DNA of 58,327 nucleotides from Melioribacteraceae bacterium (GTDB lineage Bacteria; Bacteroidota; Ignavibacteria; Ignavibacteriales; Melioribacteraceae). Of this stretch, positions 45,213 to 54,162 are shown in pieces (position 1 is the stretch's first letter; each line of letters starts with the position of its first letter). The position numbers and the translations under genes were made by a program. The notes beneath the pieces were generated by a model. The model was not told where the DNA came from. It saw nothing but the letters and a program-made list of their open reading frames with translations, and did no database searches. The stretch spans positions 1-58,327 of the forward strand of contig JAIOZI010000030.1 in assembly GCA_021740785.1 (NCBI GenBank), read 5' to 3'.

Positions 45213-46076
45213 ATGAACACTATAAAAAACATTTTTTACTTCACGGTATTTTTATCATTTACTTGTTTTGCACAAGAAGAAGATACTCTGAGTTATTTCC
45301 CTCTTCAAGTAGGTAATCTTTGGCAGTATTATCAACCTCACAATGGTGATTATTTTCAAGTAGAAGTATTATCTGAGGATACCAGCGCGGAAGAATCTTC
45401 AATAATTTATCTAGTTAAAATACGTTATGCGGAAATACCTCATAAAGTTTTTATAAATGATTTGAACACAATTTATTGGAAAACTTCGTCTGATTCAAGC
45501 TGGTCTATTAAATATAAATTTAATGCAGCAATTGGTGAAGCATGGATAAGTAATTCGTTTCACCAATATTATACCGTCTATAAAGGTCAAGATGAAGATA
45601 TTTTATTTGGTCAAAATGTAGAAACGAAAGAATTTTGGCTTACTGATCATCCCCAAACAACATTGCCTTTAGCAGCAGAGTGGTTAGCAAAGGGATTTGG
45701 TCTTTATAAAAGCGAATTTGAAGTAGGCGCTACTTTGTTAATTGGTTGCATAATAGACGGTATTCGATACGGCACAATAGTAGAAGTTGAAGAAAATAAT
45801 AATGAAGAAATAATAAATACATACCAATTAAAAAACTATCCAAATCCGTTTAACGGGCAAACGCAAATTTATTATTCAATACCATCAAAAGGAGAAATAA
45901 CTATTAAAGTATATAACTCACTTGGTCAAGAAATAGAAGAGTTATATAGAGGTTTTAAAACAAAAGGAAGTTATACTATTAATTGGAAGCCGGACAATAT
46001 AACAAGCGGAGTTTATTTTGTTGTTCTGCAAACTTCTTCCCAAGTTAAAACTAACAAAACAGCTTATTTAAAGTAG
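45213..46076 (+). CDS. T9SS-exported protein of the 'YFPLQVGN.W' family (a)
   Basis: 287 residues from the ATG at 45213; an upstream in-frame ATG at 45111 lies inside the Kelch gene and would bury the signal (FYFTVFLSFTCFAQ). The body opens with YFPLQVGNLWQYY and closes with GCIIDGIRYGTIVEVEE, a frame shared with 46085, 47018 and 52208. The T9SS domain matches that of the Kelch gene. Function unknown; the family is common in Ignavibacteria, from memory. Confidence 0.8.
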   Translation: MNTIKNIFYFTVFLSFTCFAQEEDTLSYFPLQVGNLWQYYQPHNGDYFQVEVLSEDTSAEESSIIYLVKIRYAEIPHKVFINDLNTIYWKTSSDSSWSIKYKFNAAIGEAWISNSFHQYYTVYKGQDEDILFGQNVETKEFWLTDHPQTTLPLAAEWLAKGFGLYKSEFEVGATLLIGCIIDGIRYGTIVEVEENNNEEIINTYQLKNYPNPFNGQTQIYYSIPSKGEITIKVYNSLGQEIEELYRGFKTKGSYTINWKPDNITSGVYFVVLQTSSQVKTNKTAYLK

Positions 46077-46084
46077 GTGCGGTT

Positions 46085-46942
46085 ATGAAAACTATAAAAA
46101 AAATTTTTTACTTCACAATATTTTTATCATTTACTTGTTTTGCACAAGAGGAGGATCCCCTAGAATACTACCCACATAACGTAGGAGATGCTTGGCAATA
46201 CGAACGAGTTCCCGTAGGAACTATACGAACAATACAAATAACAAGAGTAGATACAAGTGCAGATGGGAATGAACATTACATTTTTCATGGTAATTCTGAT
46301 ATATCCTATGAAAAAGTGGTTGTGGATTCAGCATTGGTATATTATTCAGGCAATCCAAATCCGTGGTATAAACTAGATGTACCAATAGGTTCAATTTGGA
46401 TCAGAGAAGAAGGAGTTGAGTGGGTTAAGTACGGCAGAGATGATATTGACTATAAATGGGGTCAAGAATTGCAAACGAAAACATTTTATAATTATTACTG
46501 GGATCCTCCGGATAGTTCCTCCGGTTATGCTGGTTCCGCCGAAGTATTAGCAAGAGGCATAGGAATACTAAAGTATGAATGGGAAGGTGGTAAAGAAGAA
46601 TTAACAGGTTGCATAATAAACGGAGTTCAATACGGCACAATAGTAGGAGTTGAAGAAAATAGTAATGAAGAATTAGTAGATAATTACCAATTAGAAAGTT
46701 ATCCAAATCCTTTTAATGAGCAAACTCAGATTTATTATTATATACCAAAAAGTTCCTTGGTAACAATAAAAATATACAACATACTTGGTCAAGTAATCGA
46801 TCAAATATCCAAAGGAATAAAAGAAGCAGGTGAATACATAATTAACTGGAAGCCAAAAAGTTTATCAAGCGGAGTTTATATCGTCAGTATGCAGGTCGGA
46901 AATAAAATTGTAAACTCGGTAAAAATTAATTTGCTGAAATGA
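46085..46942 (+). CDS. T9SS-exported protein of the 'YYPHNVGDAW' family (b)
   Basis: 285 residues. The first ~25 residues and the bases upstream of the ATG are almost identical to those of the previous gene (8-nt spacer), so it arose by tandem duplication. The body is different (YYPHNVGDAWQYE to GCIINGVQYGTIVGVEE). The C-terminal end (SSGVYIVSMQVGNKIVNSV) copies that of the VIT/VWA gene at 41746 instead of its sibling. It is thus a hybrid with a swapped sorting domain. Confidence 0.82.
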   Translation: MKTIKKIFYFTIFLSFTCFAQEEDPLEYYPHNVGDAWQYERVPVGTIRTIQITRVDTSADGNEHYIFHGNSDISYEKVVVDSALVYYSGNPNPWYKLDVPIGSIWIREEGVEWVKYGRDDIDYKWGQELQTKTFYNYYWDPPDSSSGYAGSAEVLARGIGILKYEWEGGKEELTGCIINGVQYGTIVGVEENSNEELVDNYQLESYPNPFNEQTQIYYYIPKSSLVTIKIYNILGQVIDQISKGIKEAGEYIINWKPKSLSSGVYIVSMQVGNKIVNSVKINLLK

Positions 46943-47017
46943 AGTTAAGCTTACTAGATTAATTTGGTTAAGTATCTAATTTTTACTCGTCATTTGTAAT
47001 AAAAACGCAAGGTAAAT

Positions 47018-47890
47018 ATGTACCATGTTTATATAATATTGTTTTTTTATTCTATTCCTATAATTGCCCAAATAGATACAGCAATTTGGTATCCATTAGA
47101 TGAAGGAAACTATTGGGAATATTATAATACTACAGGTGAACTTGAACATTATGGCGAAACAGTAATGGGTGATACTGTTATGCCGAATGGAAAAACTTAT
47201 GCTGCAATTAAGGTCTTTGATTTTATAACGAATGAAATCCGATATAGATATTTACGGGATGAAAATAATGAGAGAATATTTATATATAATTCAGTATCTG
47301 ATACTGAAATCATTGGCTATGATTTCATAAATTCCTCATGGCTGGTTATCGAACCAAATATTTATAAAATTCGTGAATATGAGGCATATAATTACAATTC
47401 ATTAGTTAATGACACATTATTAACTTATGGATTTGCAGATTTGATTATTGATACTACTAATTATTTTGATACAACTTGGCTAGGAACAGCATGGACAGTA
47501 TCCAAAGGTCTTGGTCTCGTTCAATTTTGGGCAGAAGGCAGTGGTCATCTTAGATTAATAGGTTGTATAATTAACGGACAGCAATATGGTTTGGTAGATA
47601 TAAAAAATTCAAATCTTGCAACAGAAGAATATAAGCTATCAATAAAGAACTATCCCAACCCATTTAATCCAACGACTCAAATAGTCTTTCAAATTAAAGA
47701 AAGCGGACATGTTCGGTTAGCAATTTTTAATACACTTGGTCAAAAAGTAGCAACACTGGTTAATGAAGTAAAATCAAAAGGAAAATATTCAGTAAACTTT
47801 AATGCAGAAAATTTACCAAGCGGAGTATACATATGCTCGCTACAAGTAAATGATTTATTTATAAATCATAAGATGGCTTTTGTGAAATAG
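47018..47890 (+). CDS. T9SS-exported protein of the 'WYPLDEGNYW' family (c)
   Basis: 290 residues. Short signal (YIILFFYSIPIIAQ), then IWYPLDEGNYWEYYNTTGE, VMGDTVMPNGKTY and the closing GCIINGQQYGLVD shared with its relatives at 45213, 46085 and 52208. The T9SS domain is of a different subtype (NYPNPFNPTTQIVFQIKESG, LPSGVYICSLQ). The function is unknown. A terminator-like hairpin follows at 48001. Confidence 0.8.
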   Translation: MYHVYIILFFYSIPIIAQIDTAIWYPLDEGNYWEYYNTTGELEHYGETVMGDTVMPNGKTYAAIKVFDFITNEIRYRYLRDENNERIFIYNSVSDTEIIGYDFINSSWLVIEPNIYKIREYEAYNYNSLVNDTLLTYGFADLIIDTTNYFDTTWLGTAWTVSKGLGLVQFWAEGSGHLRLIGCIINGQQYGLVDIKNSNLATEEYKLSIKNYPNPFNPTTQIVFQIKESGHVRLAIFNTLGQKVATLVNEVKSKGKYSVNFNAENLPSGVYICSLQVNDLFINHKMAFVK

Positions 47891-47997
47891 TAGTCAGCAA
47901 AAAGTCAGCGTATGAGCAAGATGAAAATATAGTGGTTACAATTTAATGAGAATCGCTTCAACAGCCATGCCGCCGACTCGAACATCCCGCCCGCAAT

Positions 47998-48037
47998 ATT
48001 AAACCGTATGTTCTTCGGGGCATACGGTTTTCTTTTT
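47998..48037 (+). terminator. Rho-independent terminator
   Basis: AAACCGTATG and CATACGGTTT pair around TTCTTCGGGG, followed by TCTTTTTT. It ends the run of T9SS genes that stops at 47890 and precedes the nucleotidase gene. Confidence 0.8.
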
Positions 48038-48091
48038 TCAAATTTTATTATCATTTTGAATCCGATATTATAAACTATTCTGAAGAATAAC

Positions 48092-49849
48092 ATGAACAAA
48101 CTTAAAGCAGCGTTTGTAATTCTCTTTATTGTATCGGCAGTATGTTTTCCCCAGACTCATAAAATTAAAATTATAGAAACAAGCGATGTACACGGCATGG
48201 TTCTGCCTTTTGATTTTACAAACAACCGTGAAGCAAATTTTTCGCTTGCTCATTTTTCAACATTTCTAAATAAAGAAAGAGCGGATACGAATCAAACCGT
48301 GCTGCTCCTTGATAACGGGGATATTCTTCAGGGAACACCACTTGTTTATTACTACAATTTTGAGAGGACAGACATACCTCATGTGTATGCACAGGTGATG
48401 AACTATCTCGATTATGATGCAGCCACAATCGGCAACCACGATATCGAAACCGGTCACGATGTTTACGATAAATTCAGAACCGAGATTGATTTCCCCTGGC
48501 TTGCGGCAAATGCGGTTAATGTTTCTGACGGCGAACCATATTTTCAACCTTATAAAATAATAATGGCTGAGGAAATTAAAATTGCCGTACTGGGTTTAAT
48601 TACACCGGCAATTCCTAATTGGCTGCCGGAAAAAATTTGGGAGGGAATGCGGTTTGAAGATATGATTGAAACCGCACGGAAATGGATTGCAGTAATTGAG
48701 GAAAAGGAATCGCCGGATATTGTAATCGGTCTGTTTCATGCGGGTTTCGATTACACGTACGGCGGACAAAGTGAAAACTCATACTTGAACGAGAATGCAA
48801 GTCAGTTAGTTGCCAAACAGGTGCCGGGATTCGATATCATTTTTATCGGTCACGATCACGAAACACGTGACACGGTTTTAACAAACATTGCCGGTGATAA
48901 CGTTTACATGTTGGGACCCACATCACAAGCCCGCAATGCTGCTGTGGCGGAAGTCAACCTATCATTCGATAAGCAGAACATGAAATGGGATAAAGAGATT
49001 GACGGATATATCGTTAACTTAACGGAATTCGAACCGGATGAAAATTTCTTAGAAAGATTTGATTTTGCCTTCGATGAAACAAAAGAATATGTATCGAAAA
49101 AAATCGGAACGTTTTCCTCTTCAATCCCCGCATCCGAATCGCTATTTGGTGATGCGGCGTTTACCGATCTCATTCACACAACACAGCTTGAATTAACAGG
49201 CGCCGACGTTTCTTTTACCGCGCCGCTTTCAATTAATACATCAATTGATACCGGAGATATTTTCGTTAAAGATATGTTTAAGCTTTACCGCTACGAAAAT
49301 CTTTTATATACAATGGAATTAAGCGGAAGTGAAATAAAAGATTATATCGAATATTCATACTCGCTTTGGTTTAATCAAATGAAATCGGGAGATGATAACC
49401 TGCTTTTGTTCGAAACCGATGAATCCGGAAAATTAATCTATTCCGAAAGAAGCAATTCGCCCATGCTTAAAGAAAGGTATTACAACTTTGATTCCGCCGA
49501 AGGAATTGAGTACATGGTTGATGTATCAAAACCTGCCGGGGATAGAATTAAAATATTGGGATTCACAAACGGGAATGAATTTAATCTCAGCAGCAAATAT
49601 AAAGTTGCGGTAAATTCTTATCGGGGAAATGGCAGCGGCGGTCACCTCACACGCGGCGCAGGAATTGACAAGGAGGAATTGTCAAAACGGATTATCAATG
49701 CAACCGAAAAAGATTTGCGGTTTTATATGATGAAATGGATTGAAGGGCAGGGCGTTGTTAATCCAACCGCTACAAATAATTGGGAGGTAACGCCAAATGA
49801 TTGGTGGATGAAAGCAAAAAAGAAAGATTACAAATTGATGTTCAATTAA
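48092..49849 (+). CDS. Exported metallophosphatase / 5'-nucleotidase (UshA-like)
   Basis: 585 residues with signal peptide (~1-21). Metal-binding motifs of the metallophosphatase domain: ETSDVHGMVLP, LLDNGDILQGT, TIGNHDIETG, GLFHAG and FIGHDHETRD. The C-terminal 5'-nucleotidase domain (~330-530) has the substrate loop NSYRGNGSGGHLTRGAG. It hydrolyses nucleotides, UDP-sugars or cyclic nucleotides outside the cytoplasm. No T9SS tag, so it stays in the periplasm. It is followed after 13 nt by a serine hydrolase gene. Confidence 0.9.
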   Translation: MNKLKAAFVILFIVSAVCFPQTHKIKIIETSDVHGMVLPFDFTNNREANFSLAHFSTFLNKERADTNQTVLLLDNGDILQGTPLVYYYNFERTDIPHVYAQVMNYLDYDAATIGNHDIETGHDVYDKFRTEIDFPWLAANAVNVSDGEPYFQPYKIIMAEEIKIAVLGLITPAIPNWLPEKIWEGMRFEDMIETARKWIAVIEEKESPDIVIGLFHAGFDYTYGGQSENSYLNENASQLVAKQVPGFDIIFIGHDHETRDTVLTNIAGDNVYMLGPTSQARNAAVAEVNLSFDKQNMKWDKEIDGYIVNLTEFEPDENFLERFDFAFDETKEYVSKKIGTFSSSIPASESLFGDAAFTDLIHTTQLELTGADVSFTAPLSINTSIDTGDIFVKDMFKLYRYENLLYTMELSGSEIKDYIEYSYSLWFNQMKSGDDNLLLFETDESGKLIYSERSNSPMLKERYYNFDSAEGIEYMVDVSKPAGDRIKILGFTNGNEFNLSSKYKVAVNSYRGNGSGGHLTRGAGIDKEELSKRIINATEKDLRFYMMKWIEGQGVVNPTATNNWEVTPNDWWMKAKKKDYKLMFN

Positions 49850-49862
49850 GAAAGGGAAATAA

Positions 49863-51386
49863 ATGAAAAAGTTTTACATCACTTTTATAACAACAATTCT
49901 ATTTGTCTTTTCTGTAAACGCACAAGACACACTAAACACAACCGAGCTTGATAGTTTGCTCAATAGAGCTTTTTCCGATTTTGAACTTACAGGTTTATCT
50001 GTTGGAGTTGTGAAGGATAGTCAAATCGTTTTCACAAAATCTTATGGCTACAGAGTTTGGGATACGAATAAAAAAATTAACTCGGAAACATTATTCGGAA
50101 TTGCATCGTTATCAAAAGCTTTTACTGCGGCTTCAATTGGAATGCTGGTTGACGAGGGCAAACTCAGCTTTGACGACCGCGTAATAGATCACCTGCCGTG
50201 GTTCGATTTATATGACCCGTATATAACTCGCGAATTGCGAATAGAGGATTTGCTTACCCACCGCGCCGGCTACCGCACGTTTGACGGCGATCTTTTATGG
50301 TACGGTTCGAATCATTCGAGAGAAGAAATACTTAATCGATTTCAGAAAATGCCCAACAGGAACGGGTTTAGAAATAATTATGGTTACTCTAATATTATGT
50401 TTCTTGCCGCCGGTGAAGTTATTGAAGCAGTCAGCGGAATGACATGGGATGAATTTATTAATGAAAGAATTTTCAAACCGCTGCAGATGAACGAATCAAC
50501 AACTACTAATGCAGGCTTCAACGAAACAATGAACATTGCGCTGCCGCATCTTTACCGCGAGCCGGTGGATTTTATAAGTTACGACAACATCGCACCCGCC
50601 GCATCAATTAACTCTTCGGTTGACGATCTGCTGAAATGGCTTAACATGTGGCTGCATGACGGAACGATCGGTGAAAATCAAATATTATCAAAACGTACGC
50701 TTAACCGGATTCTCTCTTCATATATGGCGATAAATGTTGGTCACGTTAAAAATGTGATGGGCAGACATTTCATGAACACAGGGATGGGCTGGTTCCTTTC
50801 CGATTCAAAAGGCAGAAAAGTTATTCAGCACGGAGGCGGGCTGCCGGGATTTATTTCCAATGTTACGATTGTCCCGGAAGAGAAATTGGGAATCGTAATT
50901 TTGATGAACGATATGGGTTTTATTTCCGGTTCGGTTGTTAATTATATTCTTGATAGTTATACGGGATTCAAAGAAGAAAAAAATTATAATGATTATTTCG
51001 GCGGGGTTCTGAAATATTTCATTGGACGAGAGACAAGGGAAGCTGCATACATCAATGAGCTCGATTCTCTGCAGGTTCAAAACACAAATACGTCACTTAA
51101 TCTTACCGACTACGCAGGGACATACAATGACGAAATGTACGGAGATGCTTCCGTTGAATTGATTGACGGTGAATTGAAATTAACTTTGATTCCGACGAAA
51201 GGATTATTTACTGCTGAACTTAATCATTACCACTACGACACGTTTAGATTCCGGTTTGCCGATCCTTATCTTCCCGAGGGATTGGTAACATTTGAATTAA
51301 ATAACAAAGGCGGAGTTGAAGGATTCAAAATTGACTTGCCGAATCCCGATTTTCATTTTAGCAATCTTCATTTTATTAAGCAATAA
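49863..51386 (+). CDS. Exported serine hydrolase (class C beta-lactamase fold)
   Basis: 507 residues; signal (~1-20). Catalytic motifs are present: SLSK (S82, K85), YSN (Y175, N177) and HGGGLPGF (~320) in place of KTG. A C-terminal beta-barrel-like domain (~405-507, TDYAGTYNDEMYGDASVELI) is of the DUF3471 type. Members act as esterases, D-aminopeptidases or carboxypeptidases rather than antibiotic hydrolases. Cotranscribed with the 5'-nucleotidase and the methyltransferase (12-nt gap). Confidence 0.9.
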   Translation: MKKFYITFITTILFVFSVNAQDTLNTTELDSLLNRAFSDFELTGLSVGVVKDSQIVFTKSYGYRVWDTNKKINSETLFGIASLSKAFTAASIGMLVDEGKLSFDDRVIDHLPWFDLYDPYITRELRIEDLLTHRAGYRTFDGDLLWYGSNHSREEILNRFQKMPNRNGFRNNYGYSNIMFLAAGEVIEAVSGMTWDEFINERIFKPLQMNESTTTNAGFNETMNIALPHLYREPVDFISYDNIAPAASINSSVDDLLKWLNMWLHDGTIGENQILSKRTLNRILSSYMAINVGHVKNVMGRHFMNTGMGWFLSDSKGRKVIQHGGGLPGFISNVTIVPEEKLGIVILMNDMGFISGSVVNYILDSYTGFKEEKNYNDYFGGVLKYFIGRETREAAYINELDSLQVQNTNTSLNLTDYAGTYNDEMYGDASVELIDGELKLTLIPTKGLFTAELNHYHYDTFRFRFADPYLPEGLVTFELNNKGGVEGFKIDLPNPDFHFSNLHFIKQ

Positions 51387-51398
51387 TAGGGGTAAAAT

Positions 51399-52142
51399 AT
51401 GGATAGTCATTATAACAGTCTGCTTGCCGAATGGTATGATGAACTTCTGTGGAACGAAGGAAAAGACATTGAATTTTACACTAGCGTAATTAAAAAAGAA
51501 AATGAACCGGTTCTGGAATTAGCGTGCGGAACAGGACGAATTTTAATTGAGTTATTGAAAAACGGTGTGCAGTGCGACGGACTGGATCTTTCTCATGATA
51601 TGCTGAATATTTGCAGAGACAAATTAGAGAAAAATAAACTGACAACCGATTTATATGAACAAAACATCATCGATTTTGAAATTGATAAAAAGTACAAAAC
51701 CATTTTCGTTCCCGGCGGTTCGTTTCAGTTGGTTAGTGATTTCGATGAAGCCCTTCTTTCAATCGAAACGATATATAATCATTTAATTGATGGCGGTAAA
51801 TTCATTATCGATTTGTTTCTGCCGTATAATGATATCGCTAAAAACAATGACGGTGTTTGGAAATTGATGCGAACTGCCGAACGCGGCGACGAAAAGTTTA
51901 TTGCCAACGGATCAACAAAGTATGATTATTTAAATCAGCTTATCAACGGAGAATACCGCTACGAGTTATATAAAAACGGCGGACTAGTAAAAACAGTTAA
52001 CGATAGTTTGAGTCTGCGCTGGTACGGCGTTAACGAGTTTGTTTTGATACTTGAAGGAATAGGATTTTCAAATGTAAGTATCGATACAAAAAACATAATT
52101 TCATCCCACGGAAATTCCATTGTAATTTTTGCCGAAAAATAA
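51399..52142 (+). CDS. Class I SAM-dependent methyltransferase
   Basis: 247 residues. SAM-binding motif I is PVLELACGTGRILIEL (~33-48), followed by CDGLDLSHDMLNI (motif II) and GGKFIIDLFLPYND. It belongs to the small-molecule methyltransferase group; the acceptor is unknown. It is last in a three-gene run with the nucleotidase and hydrolase. A 65-bp spacer separates it from the next T9SS gene. Confidence 0.88.
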   Translation: MDSHYNSLLAEWYDELLWNEGKDIEFYTSVIKKENEPVLELACGTGRILIELLKNGVQCDGLDLSHDMLNICRDKLEKNKLTTDLYEQNIIDFEIDKKYKTIFVPGGSFQLVSDFDEALLSIETIYNHLIDGGKFIIDLFLPYNDIAKNNDGVWKLMRTAERGDEKFIANGSTKYDYLNQLINGEYRYELYKNGGLVKTVNDSLSLRWYGVNEFVLILEGIGFSNVSIDTKNIISSHGNSIVIFAEK

Positions 52143-52207
52143 TACATTGATGCCGAATCGATTATGGCACAATCAATTAAAATAAGGGTAAAGCAACAGG
52201 GGGTGAA

Positions 52208-54142
52208 ATGATTTTAAAAAAAATCTTTTCTGCAGCAATTTACTTTTTCTTAGTTGCAACACTAACGGCACAAAGCGATTTAAAGATTTTGAGCATGGAA
52301 GGACTTGAGGATCCAAATAACGAAACCCTTCTTTATTACGGGATTGATTCTTATTACAGTGAATATAGCTGGAGTGTTTACGGATCCACCATTAACCGGT
52401 TACATGTTGCTTCAGGGCAGGATACGACATTTCTTTGGCGGATCTCCATTATAAATCCGTATGAAACTTATACAGAATTTTATTCGGATTTTGATTTATG
52501 GAATAATGATCCAAATAGATGGATCGCATCGGGAATTGTTTCGGGACTTGATCCAAGCTTGTCGGTAAAAAGATTTGATAGTGAATATCCAGATGAAATT
52601 TGGATTGGCTTTGATTTATCAAAAGTGTTTATATCCAACCTGTCGGATTCAACAGTATACTGTTCAGCCAAGAATTATCTTGTTACATCGAATGACAGCG
52701 GAAAAACATGGGACGGAAGCGCATATTTAAACTTTTCATTAATAGGGTTAACCGGCAGCGATTTAATGTTTGGTTACAATGAAAACGGGAATCTTGTTAT
52801 TTCTACAGATGCGGGAAACACACAACAAATAGTAGATGATAACACATTCTGGAATTTCGACACAGAATTATTTTATGATTCAGATCAATCCCACATTTAT
52901 GCATTGGCAAACTCAGAGGGAAATTCATATTTGGCTGTATCTGATAATTCCGGCGATCCCTATACATGGCAGGTTGTTCGGCAGTCATCCCGGCGAATGA
53001 GATTCGCATTTGATGATTCAACAAGCGGCGAGTTATATTATTCCAAAGGTAATTCTATTTATAAATCCGAAGATTACGGTATATCATTTAATGAATTAAT
53101 TGCTCTCGATCACCGGGTAACCGGGCTGTATAAGAAACCCGGCTCCGATAAACTTTACGCTTCTACTTATTTTAATATTGTTGAAATAACTGCGGACTCT
53201 GTTGAGCTTCTCAAATCTATCATTCCTACAGAAAGCATTAAGTACTATCCGCTTCAAATAGGGTATAAATTTGTTTATACAAGAAAGAGCTGCGTTATTC
53301 CCGAATACGATTGTAACGAACGGTATCTTACTCGCGAAGTAATTGGCGATACATTGATGCCGAATAATAAAAAGTATTTCGCAATTATTGAAGACGACGA
53401 GAACACGGATTTTGAACCCGTATATTATGAGCGTATCGATACACTTACCGGCAAATTATTCCGTTATGATGAACATGCCGATATTTCTTGTTACGAGTAC
53501 GTACTTGATGATTTTGCTGCAATTCCGGGGGATAGTTTTTACACTGAAAGATTCAGTTTCGGCTTAAATCCTTTTATTGCCGAGGTTACCGCAGAAGATG
53601 ATATTTTATTTTGGGAAGAAGAAACTTCTGTAAAATCATATAGCATTATGACGGGAACCTTTACATCGACTTATCAATATGTAAGAGAATTTGGGCTTTC
53701 TGAGGTTGAAACGTGGAGCGACTTTTTATACATGAAAGATTCTCTACGCGGCGCTGTAATAAACGGAATAGTATACGGCGATACGGCTTTGGTTGTATCT
53801 GTAAATGATGATAATGAATATCTAGCAAAAGAATTTAAGCTGTACCAAAACTATCCAAACCCGTTCAACCCGACAACAAAAATTAAATATACAATCCCAA
53901 CTGTAGAGCGAAACGCTGTTTCGCTCAAAAAGAATAAGCGATTCGGCAAATCGCATTACAACGTAAGCTTAAGAGTTTACAGCATTCTCGGAGAAGAAAT
54001 AACAACACTAGTAAACGAAGCCAAACAACCGGGTACCTACGAAGTTGAATTTGATGCAGCCAAATTACCGAGCGGTGTTTATTTTTATAGATTAAACGCC
54101 GGCGATTATTCAGAAACAAAGAAGATGATTTTAATTAGATAA
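52208..54142 (+). CDS. T9SS-exported protein with BNR-like repeats and 'YYPLQIG' domain
   Basis: 644 residues. After the signal (FFLVATLTAQS) come sialidase/BNR-like segments (~100-330: SNDSGKTWDGSAY, STDAGNTQQ, SDNSGDPYTWQVV, SEDYGISFNEL), then the family domain seen at 45213-47890 (YYPLQIGYKFVYT, VIGDTLMPNNKKY, GAVINGIVYGDT). The T9SS domain (NYPNPFNPTTKIKYTIPTVE) carries an in-frame insertion encoded by two hairpins at 53906-53926 and 53938-53954, giving RNAVSLKKNKRFGKSHYN before NVSLRVYS. The same insertion occurs at 57931-57979. Confidence 0.85.
   Translation: MILKKIFSAAIYFFLVATLTAQSDLKILSMEGLEDPNNETLLYYGIDSYYSEYSWSVYGSTINRLHVASGQDTTFLWRISIINPYETYTEFYSDFDLWNNDPNRWIASGIVSGLDPSLSVKRFDSEYPDEIWIGFDLSKVFISNLSDSTVYCSAKNYLVTSNDSGKTWDGSAYLNFSLIGLTGSDLMFGYNENGNLVISTDAGNTQQIVDDNTFWNFDTELFYDSDQSHIYALANSEGNSYLAVSDNSGDPYTWQVVRQSSRRMRFAFDDSTSGELYYSKGNSIYKSEDYGISFNELIALDHRVTGLYKKPGSDKLYASTYFNIVEITADSVELLKSIIPTESIKYYPLQIGYKFVYTRKSCVIPEYDCNERYLTREVIGDTLMPNNKKYFAIIEDDENTDFEPVYYERIDTLTGKLFRYDEHADISCYEYVLDDFAAIPGDSFYTERFSFGLNPFIAEVTAEDDILFWEEETSVKSYSIMTGTFTSTYQYVREFGLSEVETWSDFLYMKDSLRGAVINGIVYGDTALVVSVNDDNEYLAKEFKLYQNYPNPFNPTTKIKYTIPTVERNAVSLKKNKRFGKSHYNVSLRVYSILGEEITTLVNEAKQPGTYEVEFDAAKLPSGVYFYRLNAGDYSETKKMILIR
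53906..53954. repeat. Palindromic insertion in a T9SS domain
   Basis: GAGCGAAAC-GCT-GTTTCGCTC (53906-53926, perfect 9-bp arms) and GCGATT-CGGCA-AATCGC (53938-53954) lie in the loop between the first and second strands of the sorting domain. They are in frame. The copy at 57931-57979 has the second hairpin in a perfect form. Confidence 0.75.
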
Positions 54143-54162
54143 AAATAAAATCCTGAATTAAC

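Noticed and set aside
47930-47998. tRNA-like sequence (minus strand contains GTTCGAGTC)
   Set aside because: The flanking bases do not form a T-arm, acceptor or anticodon stem; the resemblance is limited to nine bases.
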